A DNA stretch of 47,075 bases from an uncultured Eubacteriales bacterium (GTDB lineage Bacteria > Bacillota > Clostridia > Oscillospirales > CAG-272), in contig CAKSEI010000002.1 of NCBI GenBank assembly GCA_934446285.1, forward strand, positions 1 through 47,075. Direction: 5' to 3'. Positions within the stretch are counted from its first letter, which is position 1. Each line of letters opens with the position of its first letter. The translations under genes and the position numbers were made by a program. The notes beneath the pieces were generated by a model that saw only the letters and a list, made by a program, of their open reading frames with translations, had not been told where the DNA came from and did not search any database. This document shows positions 31,420-39,585 of the stretch, piece by piece.

Positions 31420-32721
31420 ATGTCTATGTATAATAAGAAAACCATTGAAGACATTGACGTTGCGGGCAAAAGAGTCCTTGTACGCTGTGATTTCAACGTA
31501 CCGATGAAGGACGGCGTTATCACCGACAATAAGCGTATCGTCGGCGCACTGCCCACAATAAAGTATCTTGCGGACCACGGCGCAAAGGTTATCCTCTGCT
31601 CTCACATGGGTCGACCGCACAATATTTTCAACGACACGGTAAAGCTTGATAAGAAGGAAAAGAAGAAGATAGAGGCTCTCCCCGAGTCCGAGCAGGCGCA
31701 AGCAAAGGCAGAGGCTCTCGAAAAGGCTAAGTCAGACGTAAAGAAGTTCTCGCTCGCCCCCGCGGCAGAGGAGCTTTCAAAGCTGCTCGGCAAAGAGGTC
31801 GTCATGGCAAAGGACGTTATCGGCGAGGATGCTAAGGCTAAGGCTGCGGCTCTGTGCGACGGCGACGTTATGATGATAGAGAATGTCCGCTTTCACGAGG
31901 AGGAGGAGAAGAACGATCCCGAGTTTGCAAAGGCTCTTGCCTCCATGGCTGAGATTTATGTAAACGATGCATTCGGCACGGCTCACCGCGCTCACGCATC
32001 CACCGCGGGTGTTGCGGACTATCTGCCCGCTGTATGCGGATATCTTATTCAGAAGGAGATTTCCGTCATGGGCGGTGCTCTCGCCGATCCGAAGCGTCCC
32101 TTCGTCGCCATTCTCGGCGGTGCAAAGGTTTCCGATAAGATAGGCGTTATCAACAACCTCATTGACAAGGTTGACACGCTCATCATCGGCGGCGGTATGG
32201 CTTATACCTTCTTTAAGTCGCGCGGAAACGACGTCGGCTCGTCCCTCTGCGAGACGGACAAGCTAGACCTCGCAAAGGAGCTTGTTGACAAGGCTCACGC
32301 CAAGGGCGTCAACTTCTTACTCCCCATAGACAACGTAATAGGCAGAGAGTACAAGGAGGATACACCTCATATGCGTATCTACTCCGACTCCATTCCGGAC
32401 GGCTGGATGGGTCTTGATATCGGCTCGCGCACGCAGGAGCTTTTCGCAAAGTCCATTGAGGGCGCGGGAACGGTTATCTGGAACGGACCTATGGGCGTAT
32501 CCGAGTGGGAGAACTTTGCTGCCGGCACTGTCGCAGTTGCAGAGGCGGTTGCAAACTCCGGCGCTATCTCGATAATCGGCGGCGGCGACTCCGCAGCAGC
32601 CGTTGAGAAGCTCGGTTTTGCAGACAAGATGACTCACATATCCACCGGCGGCGGCGCGTCGCTCGAGTTCCTTGAGGGCAAGGAGCTTCCCGGTATCGCT
32701 TGCCTTAACGATAAGGACTGA
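31420..32721 (+). CDS. pgk: Phosphoglycerate kinase
   Basis: Glycolytic enzyme transferring phosphate from 1,3-bisphosphoglycerate to ADP. Motifs: RVLVRCDFNVPM, SHMGRP, ENVRFHEEEEKND, VNDAFGTAHRAHAST, ILGGAKVSDKI, and GGGDSAAAVEKLG with TGGGASLEFLEGK at the C-terminus. At 433 residues it is about 35 longer than usual. The extra stretch lies after SHMGRP (about 67-108), where a Lys/Glu/Ala-rich segment (KLDKKEKKKIEALPE...) precedes the usual FSLAPAAEEL. It is followed at once by tpiA. No gap or pgm gene is adjacent. Confidence 0.96.
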   Translation: MSMYNKKTIEDIDVAGKRVLVRCDFNVPMKDGVITDNKRIVGALPTIKYLADHGAKVILCSHMGRPHNIFNDTVKLDKKEKKKIEALPESEQAQAKAEALEKAKSDVKKFSLAPAAEELSKLLGKEVVMAKDVIGEDAKAKAAALCDGDVMMIENVRFHEEEEKNDPEFAKALASMAEIYVNDAFGTAHRAHASTAGVADYLPAVCGYLIQKEISVMGGALADPKRPFVAILGGAKVSDKIGVINNLIDKVDTLIIGGGMAYTFFKSRGNDVGSSLCETDKLDLAKELVDKAHAKGVNFLLPIDNVIGREYKEDTPHMRIYSDSIPDGWMGLDIGSRTQELFAKSIEGAGTVIWNGPMGVSEWENFAAGTVAVAEAVANSGAISIIGGGDSAAAVEKLGFADKMTHISTGGGASLEFLEGKELPGIACLNDKD

Positions 32722-32731
32722 GGTGAAAAAA

Positions 32732-33499
32732 ATGAATAAGACACTTCGCAAAGCGGTTATCGCAGGTAACTGGAAAATGAATAAGACCCCCGCACAGGCA
32801 AAGGCTCTGCTCGAGGAGCTTTCGCCCATGGTAGCGGGAAAGGACGGCTGCGAGATTATAGTCTGCACGCCGTTCGTCGACCTCGCAAATGCCATAGAGG
32901 CAACGCGCGGAACGAATATAAAGGTGGGCGCGCAGAACGTCCATTTCAAGGAGAGCGGCGCTTACACAGGTGAGATTTCCGCCTCCATGCTGACAGAGAT
33001 GGGCGTGGAGTACGTTATAATCGGTCACTCCGAGCGCAGACAGTATTTCGGCGAGACGGACGAGACCGTCAATCTGAGAGTAAAGGCAGCCCTTGACGGA
33101 GGCTTAAAGGTTATACTTTGCGTAGGCGAGCTGCTTGCACAGAGAGAACTGGGCATCACCTCAGAGATTGTCGCTATGCAGACGAAAATTGCACTTTCGG
33201 GCGTTTCCGCAGAGCAGATGAAGAATGTCATCATAGCTTACGAGCCTGTATGGGCGATAGGCACGGGCAAGACCGCAACGGCAGAGCAGGCAGAGGAAGT
33301 CTGTGCGCTCATCCGTGACGTTATCGCGGGTCTTTACGGCAAGGCCACGGCAGACGCAACTACCGTACAGTACGGCGGCAGCATGAATGCCGGCAACGCA
33401 GCCGAGCTGCTCGCCAAAGAGGATATCGACGGCGGTCTTATCGGCGGCGCATCGCTCAAGCCCGCTGACTTCACCGTCATAGTCGATGCAGCACAATAA
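32732..33499 (+). CDS. tpiA: Triosephosphate isomerase
   Basis: Interconverts dihydroxyacetone phosphate and glyceraldehyde 3-phosphate. Start is ATG 32732 with GAGGTGA just upstream; the frame from 32672 would overlap pgk. The 255-residue protein has K15 in AGNWKMNK, H99 in IIGHSERR, and the catalytic E171 in AYEPVWAIGTGK, with YGGSMNAGNA and GGASLKPADF at the phosphate site. It lies 10 bases after pgk. Confidence 0.97.
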   Translation: MNKTLRKAVIAGNWKMNKTPAQAKALLEELSPMVAGKDGCEIIVCTPFVDLANAIEATRGTNIKVGAQNVHFKESGAYTGEISASMLTEMGVEYVIIGHSERRQYFGETDETVNLRVKAALDGGLKVILCVGELLAQRELGITSEIVAMQTKIALSGVSAEQMKNVIIAYEPVWAIGTGKTATAEQAEEVCALIRDVIAGLYGKATADATTVQYGGSMNAGNAAELLAKEDIDGGLIGGASLKPADFTVIVDAAQ

Positions 33500-33512
33500 G
33501 AAGGTAAAACAG

Positions 33513-33538
33513 CGCAGCTTTCCCGACGGAAAGCTGCG
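33513..33538 (+). terminator. Terminator after tpiA
   Basis: 11-bp stem CGCAGCTTTCC/GGAAAGCTGCG followed by TTGGCTTTT. Confidence 0.65.
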
Positions 33539-33540
33539 TT

Positions 33541-33658
33541 GGCTTTTCGCAAGCTTTTCGCAAGCTTTTCGAGAAAAGCTTGGCAAAAGCTTTTGTATAT
33601 GAAATGCCTTAGCTTACCCCTTATTTGAAGTTTTTTGCGCAGCTTTTTTTCAAAAAAG
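33541..33658 (+). repeat. Dispersed intergenic repeat, copy A
   Basis: Shares ordered blocks with the copy at 38661: CAAGCTTT, GAAAA-GC, GGCAAAA, TTGTATA, ACCCCTTAT, then a T-rich AGCTTTTTTT palindrome. It contains no reading frame. TCGCAAGCTTT is tandemly doubled at its start. Confidence 0.7.
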
Positions 33659-33682
33659 CGACATATACTATACGTAAACTTC

Positions 33683-33718
33683 AGGAGAAACCCTCTGCGC
33701 GAGGGTTTCTCCTCTTTT
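33683..33718 (+). terminator. Hairpin between repeat copies A and C
   Basis: A 13-bp perfect stem AGGAGAAACCCTC/GAGGGTTTCTCCT with CTTTTAC after it. It resembles the hairpin at 26190. Function as a terminator on plus is possible. The remainder of 33719-33811 holds nothing recognisable. Confidence 0.5.
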
Positions 33719-33811
33719 ACGCCTGCGGCGTAAAATTCACCTCTTCCTGCGCTTTTGGAAGCATAGGGGCGTTTCGCCGCCGCATTGGCGATTAGAGGCT
33801 CTGCCTTTAAA

Positions 33812-33914
33812 AACCGCGAGCCTTTAAAAAGGCTCGACCCAAACTTTTAATAAGGGAAAAGCGTAGGCATCTCTTTTACAAAAGCTGCCCGAGCTTTTTT
33901 CGGGAAAGCCTTTG
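33812..33914 (-). repeat. Dispersed intergenic repeat, copy C (inverted)
   Basis: The reverse complement reads GGCTTTCCCGAAAAAAGC, then GGGCAGCTTTTGTA, CCCTTATTAAAAGTTT and GAGCCTTTTTAAAGGCTC, closely following copy B at 38661. It faces copy A and abuts the gpr stop codon. Confidence 0.7.
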
Positions 33915-33915
33915 C

Positions 33916-34791
33916 CTACTTCTGCAGCAATGTCATGTCTATTGCCGAGGAGAGCACGCTCGCGAGCGTGCGCACGACAAGGTCGCTTTCATTGAGAGAT
34001 ACGAAAAAGTCCTGCTGCCTGTCAAGCTCCCTCTCCGCTGCACGGTCGAGAACCGTTCCCGCCGTCGAGAGCGCGTCATATATTATCGTCTGACACGAAG
34101 TGACCGTCGGCACGCCGAGAGCGATGACGGGCACGCCGAGCGTCTCACGCGACAGCTCGCGCCTTTTTTGCCCTATTCCGCTGCCCGGACGTATGCCCGT
34201 GTCCGTCATCTGCACCGTGGTAGCAAGCCGCGACACGCTGCGCGCCGCGAGTGCGTCAACGGCAATGACGAGCGACGGGCATAGGCACTTTACCACTCCG
34301 CTCATAAGCTCCGCTGTCTCTACTCCCGTCTGACCGACGACCCCCGGGCTTATCGCCGATACGTCGTAGGCGCTCGGGGACACGCCCTGCCCGCCCGTTT
34401 CCTCGCGTATGTGACGCGTCACCGTTACCGTGTCTGCGGTGAAGGGTCCAATCGCGTCCGGTGTTACCGAGCGGTTTCCGAGCCCGCATACGAGCACGCT
34501 TTCTATCCTTTTGCAAGCCGAGTGCATAAGGTCATTTAAATGCCGCGAAACCGTTCGCGCGGCACGCATACATTCCTCCCCGTCCTGCTCCCACAGTCTG
34601 CCGACGTCGATCGTTATATAAGAGCCGATCGGTCTGCCGAGCAGGTCCGCGCCTCTCTCATCCGTTACCCGTATGTCCGTAACCGAAAAACCGTCCGAGT
34701 CGTATACGTTTCTGCTTACTCCATCCGCCGCACCCGACAGGTCGTGCGCCTCCGAGGCGAGGTCGGTAAAAATAAATCGTGAAGCTGACAT
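33916..34791 (-). CDS. gpr: Spore germination protease GPR
   Basis: The aspartic-type protease that degrades small acid-soluble spore proteins at germination. The 291-residue protein starts with a propeptide-like FTDLASEAHDL. Family blocks are YITIDVG, VLVCGLGNRSVTPDAIGP, SPGVVGQTGVETAE, and the signature TDTGIRPGSGIGQKRRELS. Length is a little under the Bacillus protein. It is strong evidence that the organism makes endospores. GGAGGATAAC precedes the ATG. A sigma-G-like promoter stands upstream. Confidence 0.95.
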   Translation of the reverse strand: MSASRFIFTDLASEAHDLSGAADGVSRNVYDSDGFSVTDIRVTDERGADLLGRPIGSYITIDVGRLWEQDGEECMRAARTVSRHLNDLMHSACKRIESVLVCGLGNRSVTPDAIGPFTADTVTVTRHIREETGGQGVSPSAYDVSAISPGVVGQTGVETAELMSGVVKCLCPSLVIAVDALAARSVSRLATTVQMTDTGIRPGSGIGQKRRELSRETLGVPVIALGVPTVTSCQTIIYDALSTAGTVLDRAAERELDRQQDFFVSLNESDLVVRTLASVLSSAIDMTLLQK

Positions 34792-34816
34792 GTTATCCTC
34801 CGTTATTTACTTAACA

Positions 34817-34847
34817 TATTCTGCTCAGAGGGTCCGAACCTTATGCA
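34817..34847 (-). promoter_or_regulatory. Candidate sigma-G (forespore) promoter of gpr
   Basis: On minus: GCATA (34842-34846) in the -35 place, 18-base spacer, CAGAATA (34817-34823). The sigma-G consensus is GNATR and CATNNTA, so the -10 has one mismatch. GPR genes are classically transcribed by sigma-G (and sigma-F). Confidence 0.45.
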
Positions 34848-34925
34848 AAATGCAAAAAAACCGTCAGTGCGATTTGTGCAAACACATGAAACTTCGCCCG
34901 GCGGATTTTTTTAACCCGAATGTCC

Positions 34926-34954
34926 TTGCGAAAAAGCGCGTTTGGTGCTATACT
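34926..34954 (+). promoter_or_regulatory. Promoter of the peptide-binding lipoprotein gene
   Basis: TTGCGA (34926-34931), 17-base spacer, TATACT (34949-34954). Confidence 0.6.
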
Positions 34955-35006
34955 ATTGTAGTAATTAACCATTGTGGAAAACTATGTGGTTGCAAGGAGC
35001 ACAAAA

Positions 35007-36923
35007 ATGAAAAGAACACTATGCCTTGTCCTTGCCGTCGTCATGGCGGTATGCATTTTTACCGGATGCACGGACAAAACGGATAAGGGACCGATAATCC
35101 CCGTTTATATCTGTGATGAGACGATTATTTTCGACCCTGCCTACGCATATACGGACGATGCGTCGGTGAAAATTCTTTCCCTGCTTTACGAGGGTCTTAC
35201 CCGCGTTAATGAAAAGGGTAAGGTTGAGAATGCACTCATGGACAGCTATAAATATTATCAGCAGGAGGACGGCTCTTACGTTATGGAGGCGACCCTTGCC
35301 GAGTCATATTGGAGCGACGGACTGTCCGTTTCCGCGAACGATATAGTATATTCCATAAAGCGTATAATGGATCCCGAGTTCTCGAGCGAGGCAGCGCCTC
35401 TGCTCTATGAGCTGCGCAATGCGCGCGATGTTAAGAAAGGCGACTTAAGCATAGACGACCTCGGTGTACGCAGCGCCGAGAACCAGGTCGTGCAGTTTAT
35501 CTTTGACCGCGATATTGACGTGGACGAATGGCTTGAGACGCTCGCGAGCCCCGCGCTTGTGCCTCTGCGCGAGTCGGCTGTATCTACCCTCACTCCCTGC
35601 GAGCGCATTTACGAGACGACGACAAACGGCTCGGGCACCGAGATAAAAGTCATCAAGCAGTATGATATTCCCGAGTATGCATGGAGCACAAACAACCAGA
35701 TATTCGTCGGTAACGGTGAGTTTACGATAAAGAGCTTTAAGCGTGCCTCCGCCGAGGAAAACGGCGAGCTGACACTTATCCGCAACTCCTACTATCACCG
35801 TGACCCGATGGGCAACGAGGCTCTCTCCTCGCAGGTTAAGCCCAATCAGGTAAAGATAGTATTCCCGTCCAAGATGGCAAAGGCAGAGTATGAGCTTAAG
35901 GACGGCGAGCAGGAGGTTGCACTTGACCAGCTCGTTTCCTACGCGTCAATGAGTGCGTCCGACAAGACACAGGCGATAACATTCGATTCCAACATCTCTC
36001 TCGTGAATGCGGGCAAGAGCAAGGAGGCGAATATGCTCACGCAGCACGCATATTACTTCAATACGGACAATGAGCTGTTTGCCGACGCGGACGTGCGCCT
36101 TGCACTGTCAATGGCAATAGACAGAAACCATATAGCGGAGCTTGTTTCGGGCGTTACCGCGTCAAAGGGTTGGGTTGCCGACGGTGTTTACTCCGACAGC
36201 TCGAGAAAGAAAACCTACCGTGAGGCGAACAGCGAAACGCTTGTATCGGCATCGGCTGACCTCGAGGGCGCAAAGTCGCTGCTCAAGGGTAAGAAGAAAG
36301 GCTCGTTTACGATAACATGCCGCGACAGTGCAGTCGAAAAGACGATTGCAGAATACGTGAAGAGTGTATGGTCTGAGCTCGGCTACACGGTAAAGGTCAG
36401 CGCCCTCGGTCTTGATAACAAGGGTATCGGAGACGAGACTGAATTTACCAACTACTATTCGCTCTGGAGAGACAACTTCACGAGCGCCTATATCGCACGA
36501 GACTTTGATGTCATCGCCATAGACTATACGTCCATGGGCACATATGCTTTCGCATCGCTTGCTCCGTTTGCTACGGGCTTTACCGGCAAAGCCATAAGCC
36601 TGAAGGATCTTACGCTCGACCCCGATTACGATGCGAACATCCCGCATATAACGGGCTGGCAGAACGATGAGTTTGACAGCCTTATCGAAAAGGCATTTGA
36701 GGAGAAGGACCTCGGCGCACGCAGCACGATTCTCGCCGATGCGGAGAAGATACTCATGAAGGAGATGCCCGTAATGCCTCTCGTACAGTATAAGAACTGC
36801 TACGTCAAGAGCAAGGATCTCTCGGGTCTCTCCGTGTCTTACTACGGAGCTGTAAACTTCAGGGACGCAAAGCTTAAGAATGCAGACGACTACACGGCAA
36901 CCGAGCCTATCGAAGAGGAATAA
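35007..36923 (+). CDS. ABC transporter substrate-binding lipoprotein, family 5 (oligopeptide/OppA-like)
   Basis: Start is ATG 35007 (MKRTLCLVLAVVMAV) with AAGGAGC upstream; the frame from 34974 would spoil the signal peptide. It is 638 residues. The signal peptide ends in lipobox FTGC (C about 18). The family 5 pattern follows: FDPAYAYTDDASVKILSLLYEGL, ESYWSDGLSVSANDIVYSIKRIMDP, DVRLALSMAIDRNHI, and WQNDEFDSLIEKAF near the end. It probably binds peptides outside the membrane. No permease or ATPase genes lie nearby, so it must share a transporter or act in sensing. Confidence 0.9.
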   Translation: MKRTLCLVLAVVMAVCIFTGCTDKTDKGPIIPVYICDETIIFDPAYAYTDDASVKILSLLYEGLTRVNEKGKVENALMDSYKYYQQEDGSYVMEATLAESYWSDGLSVSANDIVYSIKRIMDPEFSSEAAPLLYELRNARDVKKGDLSIDDLGVRSAENQVVQFIFDRDIDVDEWLETLASPALVPLRESAVSTLTPCERIYETTTNGSGTEIKVIKQYDIPEYAWSTNNQIFVGNGEFTIKSFKRASAEENGELTLIRNSYYHRDPMGNEALSSQVKPNQVKIVFPSKMAKAEYELKDGEQEVALDQLVSYASMSASDKTQAITFDSNISLVNAGKSKEANMLTQHAYYFNTDNELFADADVRLALSMAIDRNHIAELVSGVTASKGWVADGVYSDSSRKKTYREANSETLVSASADLEGAKSLLKGKKKGSFTITCRDSAVEKTIAEYVKSVWSELGYTVKVSALGLDNKGIGDETEFTNYYSLWRDNFTSAYIARDFDVIAIDYTSMGTYAFASLAPFATGFTGKAISLKDLTLDPDYDANIPHITGWQNDEFDSLIEKAFEEKDLGARSTILADAEKILMKEMPVMPLVQYKNCYVKSKDLSGLSVSYYGAVNFRDAKLKNADDYTATEPIEEE

Positions 36924-36940
36924 CAGACAAACAAAATACC

Positions 36941-36974
36941 CGCCGGGTGGATGCCCCACCCGGCGAATTTTTTT
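36941..36974 (+). terminator. Terminator after the peptide-binding protein gene
   Basis: 10-bp perfect stem CGCCGGGTGG/CCACCCGGCG, 5-base loop, then seven T residues. The T-run adjoins the ribosome site of the next gene. Confidence 0.9.
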
Positions 36975-36986
36975 CGGAGAAGAATT

Positions 36987-37556
36987 ATGGCGGCAATTCA
37001 GGAAAAAAATGATGTAAAAATATTTATACTCTACATTCTCGGTCATATCGGATATCCGATAGACTATGCGTCGCTCACCGACCTCGTGCTCGGTGGCGGA
37101 GTGGTGAGATATTTTGACTTTGTTGAGTGTTTCGGCGAACTGGTGGACGACGGGAGTATACTGCGCTGCGACAGAGAGGCGACGGGCGAATACAGAGCGA
37201 CGGAGAAATTTGAGATAACCGCGCGCGGTAAGGAGCTCTCCGAGGTTCTTTCCTCCGAGCTCGCATCGTATATCAGGGATAAGAGCCTGAAGAGGACTAT
37301 GCAGTATCTGTCGTTCAAAAAGGACGGCACGCACATTCACTTTGACACAGAGCCTCTGTATGATGAGCGCAGCAAGATAAAATTCTGCCTCACGCGTGAT
37401 GAAGGGGAGATATTCCGCCTTGAATTCATCTCTGACAACGAGCGCATGACGGAGCGGGTACGCATGAATGTCGACTATGCTCCGGAGGACATATACAAGA
37501 GCATTCTGTCAATCATAACGGGCGACTCGGCGTATCTTTTCGGTGAGCAAAGCTGA
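36987..37556 (+). CDS. DUF4364 family protein (winged-helix-like)
   Basis: Start ATG 36987 (MAAIQEKNDVKIFILYIL) has GGAGAAG upstream. The frame from 36951 would cross the terminator. The 189-residue protein begins with an HTH-like IFILYILGHIGYPIDYASLTDLVL, continues with YFDFVECFGELVDDG and ITARGKELSEVL, and ends in a beta-rich half. This is the DUF4364 pattern, found in Clostridia near DNA-associated genes; a winged-helix regulator is a guess. It is probably expressed by read-through, as I see no clear promoter in the 28-base gap. Confidence 0.8.
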   Translation: MAAIQEKNDVKIFILYILGHIGYPIDYASLTDLVLGGGVVRYFDFVECFGELVDDGSILRCDREATGEYRATEKFEITARGKELSEVLSSELASYIRDKSLKRTMQYLSFKKDGTHIHFDTEPLYDERSKIKFCLTRDEGEIFRLEFISDNERMTERVRMNVDYAPEDIYKSILSIITGDSAYLFGEQS

Positions 37557-37659
37557 AAATACGCCGATTTCTTTGTCTAATCCGTCAAAAACGCATGCCC
37601 GTATTTGTGCACTATTAACGAACTTGAGCTTTGATGGTGGGAAGTCAACGTATTTGTTA

Positions 37660-37688
37660 TTGACATTTTACTAATAATCGCTTATAAT
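37660..37688 (+). promoter_or_regulatory. Promoter of the sigma factor gene (leaderless start)
   Basis: TTGACA (37660-37665), 17-base spacer, TATAAT (37683-37688): full consensus. The expected transcription start, about 37695, is only five bases before the ATG at 37700. Confidence 0.8.
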
Positions 37689-37699
37689 GGTAATAAACT

Positions 37700-38230
37700 A
37701 TGAAGAATGAGCCGAATGAAACTGTTCTGCGTGCGCGCTCGGGCGATGCGGACAGTATGGAAAAGCTTATAGAGCAGTACCGCCCGATGATAGAGCGTGC
37801 GGTGGACGCATCCTACACAGGGCTGTGCGGCAGCACGTCGCGGGAGGACGTCATGCAGGAGGCACTGCTTGCCTTTTCGCGTGCGATAGACTCCTTTGAC
37901 TCTGACAGGGGCGTGACGTTCGGCGCATATTCGAGAAAATGCGTGAGGAATGCACTTATTTCACACGCACGCAGAGAAAACGCGCAGCGCAGAAAGAAAA
38001 AGCCCGTTCCCCCGCCGACGAAAAAAGCCGACGAGGAAAAAACGGAGTTTCTTATCCGCAGCCTTGAATGTCTTTACCCGACTCTTACTTCCCTTGAGCG
38101 GACGGTGCTCGGCTACACGGTCCGCGGATACCGCCCGCGCGAGATTGCAGAGGCGACGGGCAGGACACCCAAGAGCGTTTACAACGCACTTTGCCGTGTC
38201 AGGGAAAAGGCGTCGCGCATAAAAATGTAA
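37700..38230 (+). CDS. RNA polymerase sigma-70 family factor (SigH-like)
   Basis: The 176-residue protein has region 2 (MEKLIEQYRPMIERAVDA, then EDVMQEALLAFSRAIDSFDSDRGVTFGAYSRKCVRNALISHARRE) and region 4 (LTSLERTVLGYTVRGYRPREIAEATGRTPKSVYNALCRVREKA), joined by a basic linker. Region 3 is absent or minimal. The pattern resembles SigH/Spo0H and related alternative factors, but the protein is shorter than SigH, so the exact type is open. No Shine-Dalgarno sequence precedes the ATG, and a consensus promoter lies so close that the mRNA may be leaderless. No anti-sigma gene is adjacent. Confidence 0.88.
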   Translation: MKNEPNETVLRARSGDADSMEKLIEQYRPMIERAVDASYTGLCGSTSREDVMQEALLAFSRAIDSFDSDRGVTFGAYSRKCVRNALISHARRENAQRRKKKPVPPPTKKADEEKTEFLIRSLECLYPTLTSLERTVLGYTVRGYRPREIAEATGRTPKSVYNALCRVREKASRIKM

Positions 38231-38331
38231 TAAATGCTTCGGTAGCTTAAATAGAGCGTTGTTGTAAAATAAAGGTGACGGTTTGAGCCCGCCCTGAGGC
38301 GAAATAATTACCGCTAAAGCGAGGTAAAACA

Positions 38332-38616
38332 ATGTTTGAGGACAAGACATTAAAATGCGTTGAATGTGGAAAAGACTTCATATTCACCGCCGGTGAGCAG
38401 GAGTTCTATGCCGAGAAAGAGTATAAGAACGAGCCCAAGAGATGCAAGGAGTGCAGAACAGCGCGCAAGGGCTCAGGCAGAGCTGCACGCGAGATGTTTA
38501 CGGGCATCTGCTCAAATTGCGGCGGCGAGGCGCGTGTGCCTTTCCAGCCGAAGGACGACAGACCGATATATTGCAGCACCTGCTACGAGCAGATGCGCAG
38601 CAGCAAAAGAGGTTAA
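38332..38616 (+). CDS. Zinc-ribbon protein (CxxC repeat type)
   Basis: The 94-residue protein has three CxxC pairs or so: CVECGKDF near 9-16, CKECRTARKG near 38-44, CSNCGGEARVPF near 60-71, and a last CSTCYEQMR near 82. This matches the small clostridial zinc-ribbon proteins with a FEDKTLKCVECGKDFIFT start. Two treble/ribbon zinc sites are likely. Function is unknown, possibly nucleic acid binding. GCGAGGT lies before the ATG. Confidence 0.85.
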   Translation: MFEDKTLKCVECGKDFIFTAGEQEFYAEKEYKNEPKRCKECRTARKGSGRAAREMFTGICSNCGGEARVPFQPKDDRPIYCSTCYEQMRSSKRG

Positions 38617-38620
38617 TAAG

Positions 38621-38665
38621 CCGAAAAGAATAAGCGACGGTGCATCCGTCGCTTATTCTTTTCGG
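38621..38665. terminator. Bidirectional terminator-like hairpin
   Basis: A perfect 20-bp stem (CCGAAAAGAATAAGCGACGG and its complement) with a 5-base loop, between the convergent zinc-ribbon and SPFH genes. Confidence 0.8.
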
Positions 38666-38768
38666 CAAGCTTTCCCGAAAAAGCCCGGCAAAAATTATTG
38701 TATAAGAAGCGTATTCGATTTTACCCCTTATCAAAACTTTCGGTCAAGCCTTTTTAAAGGCTTGTGCG
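38661..38768 (+). repeat. Dispersed intergenic repeat, copy B
   Basis: GGCAAGCTTTCCCGAAAAAGC, GGCAAAAATTATTGTATA, TTTTACCCCTTAT and AAGCCTTTTTAAAGGCTT in order. These blocks recur in copy A (33541), inverted copy C (33812) and parts at 26090 and 26244. The copy ends exactly at the SPFH gene stop. Confidence 0.75.
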
Positions 38769-38770
38769 CT

Positions 38771-39571
38771 CTACTCTCCCGTCTTCTCCGAGAAGTCTAT
38801 GAGTGTTCCGGCGCTGCCCGTTACCTGAGGCAGAATGCCGTTCCACTTTTCAATCTTGTTGTATTCGATTATGTCCGCGGAGAGCGACTCGCTTATCGTG
38901 TCGTTCGCCTGGGCCTCAGCCTCCGCCTTTATGCGTATCGTTTCCGCCTCTGCCTCTGCATTCGTTATGGCGGTCTGCTTTTCCGTTTCAGCTTTGAGCA
39001 GCTGCTGCTGTGCTACCTGCTTTTCTTCTATTGCATTTATAAATGCGTCGGAAAATTCATAGTTTATTATGTTTACGTCTGCGATGTAAAGCCCGCTCTC
39101 GTTGAGCTTGTCATTTAACCCGGATATCAAGCCGTCGGAAATGAGCGTTCGGTTGGTGACGCTCTCCTCCGCCGTGTACTGCGCGGTTATCGCCTTGAGC
39201 ACTTCGTTTACAGCGGGAGTTACAAGCACGTCCTCGTAGTTTGCTCCGATATTCTTGTAAATGCTGTAGGATTTGCTCGTGTCAACGCGGTAGTTTATCG
39301 CGAGAATGGTCGATACGGTCTGTAAGTCCTTTGAGAAGGCCTCGGTCTCTACCTCAAGCTTGATTATCCTGTTGTCAATTTTTACTACCTGCTGCACGAA
39401 CGGCATTTTCAGGTGTATTCCCTCCTGAAGAACCCGCTCTGAGACTTTACCGAGCGTGACTACGACGCCCGTGTGTCCCGCCTCGACCACACAAACGCAG
39501 TTGAGGGCTATAATGACAGCCGCCGCGACGGCGACTATTGCTATGATGAGCTTTGACGATACTCTTTTCAT
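38771..39571 (-). CDS. SPFH/prohibitin (Band 7) membrane protein
   Basis: Start is ATG 39571 (MKRVSSKLIIAIVAVAAAV), with GGAGAACG upstream; the frame to 39721 overlaps the DUF1836 gene. The 266-residue protein has an N-terminal anchor (about 8-28), an SPFH domain from GHTGVVVTLGKVSERVLQEG to about 190, and an Ala/Glu-rich coiled coil (EKQVAQQQLLKAETEKQTA to about 240). Such proteins form oligomeric membrane scaffolds linked to lipid domains and proteolysis. No partner protease gene is adjacent. The DUF1836 gene ends 14 bases upstream of it. Confidence 0.9.
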   Translation of the reverse strand: MKRVSSKLIIAIVAVAAAVIIALNCVCVVEAGHTGVVVTLGKVSERVLQEGIHLKMPFVQQVVKIDNRIIKLEVETEAFSKDLQTVSTILAINYRVDTSKSYSIYKNIGANYEDVLVTPAVNEVLKAITAQYTAEESVTNRTLISDGLISGLNDKLNESGLYIADVNIINYEFSDAFINAIEEKQVAQQQLLKAETEKQTAITNAEAEAETIRIKAEAEAQANDTISESLSADIIEYNKIEKWNGILPQVTGSAGTLIDFSEKTGE

Positions 39572-39585
39572 TCTTCGTTCTCCTT

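Noticed and set aside
36162..37340. 392-codon minus-strand frame across the peptide-binding protein and DUF4364 genes
   Set aside because: It spans two plus-strand genes and the terminator between them, so it cannot be a real single gene.
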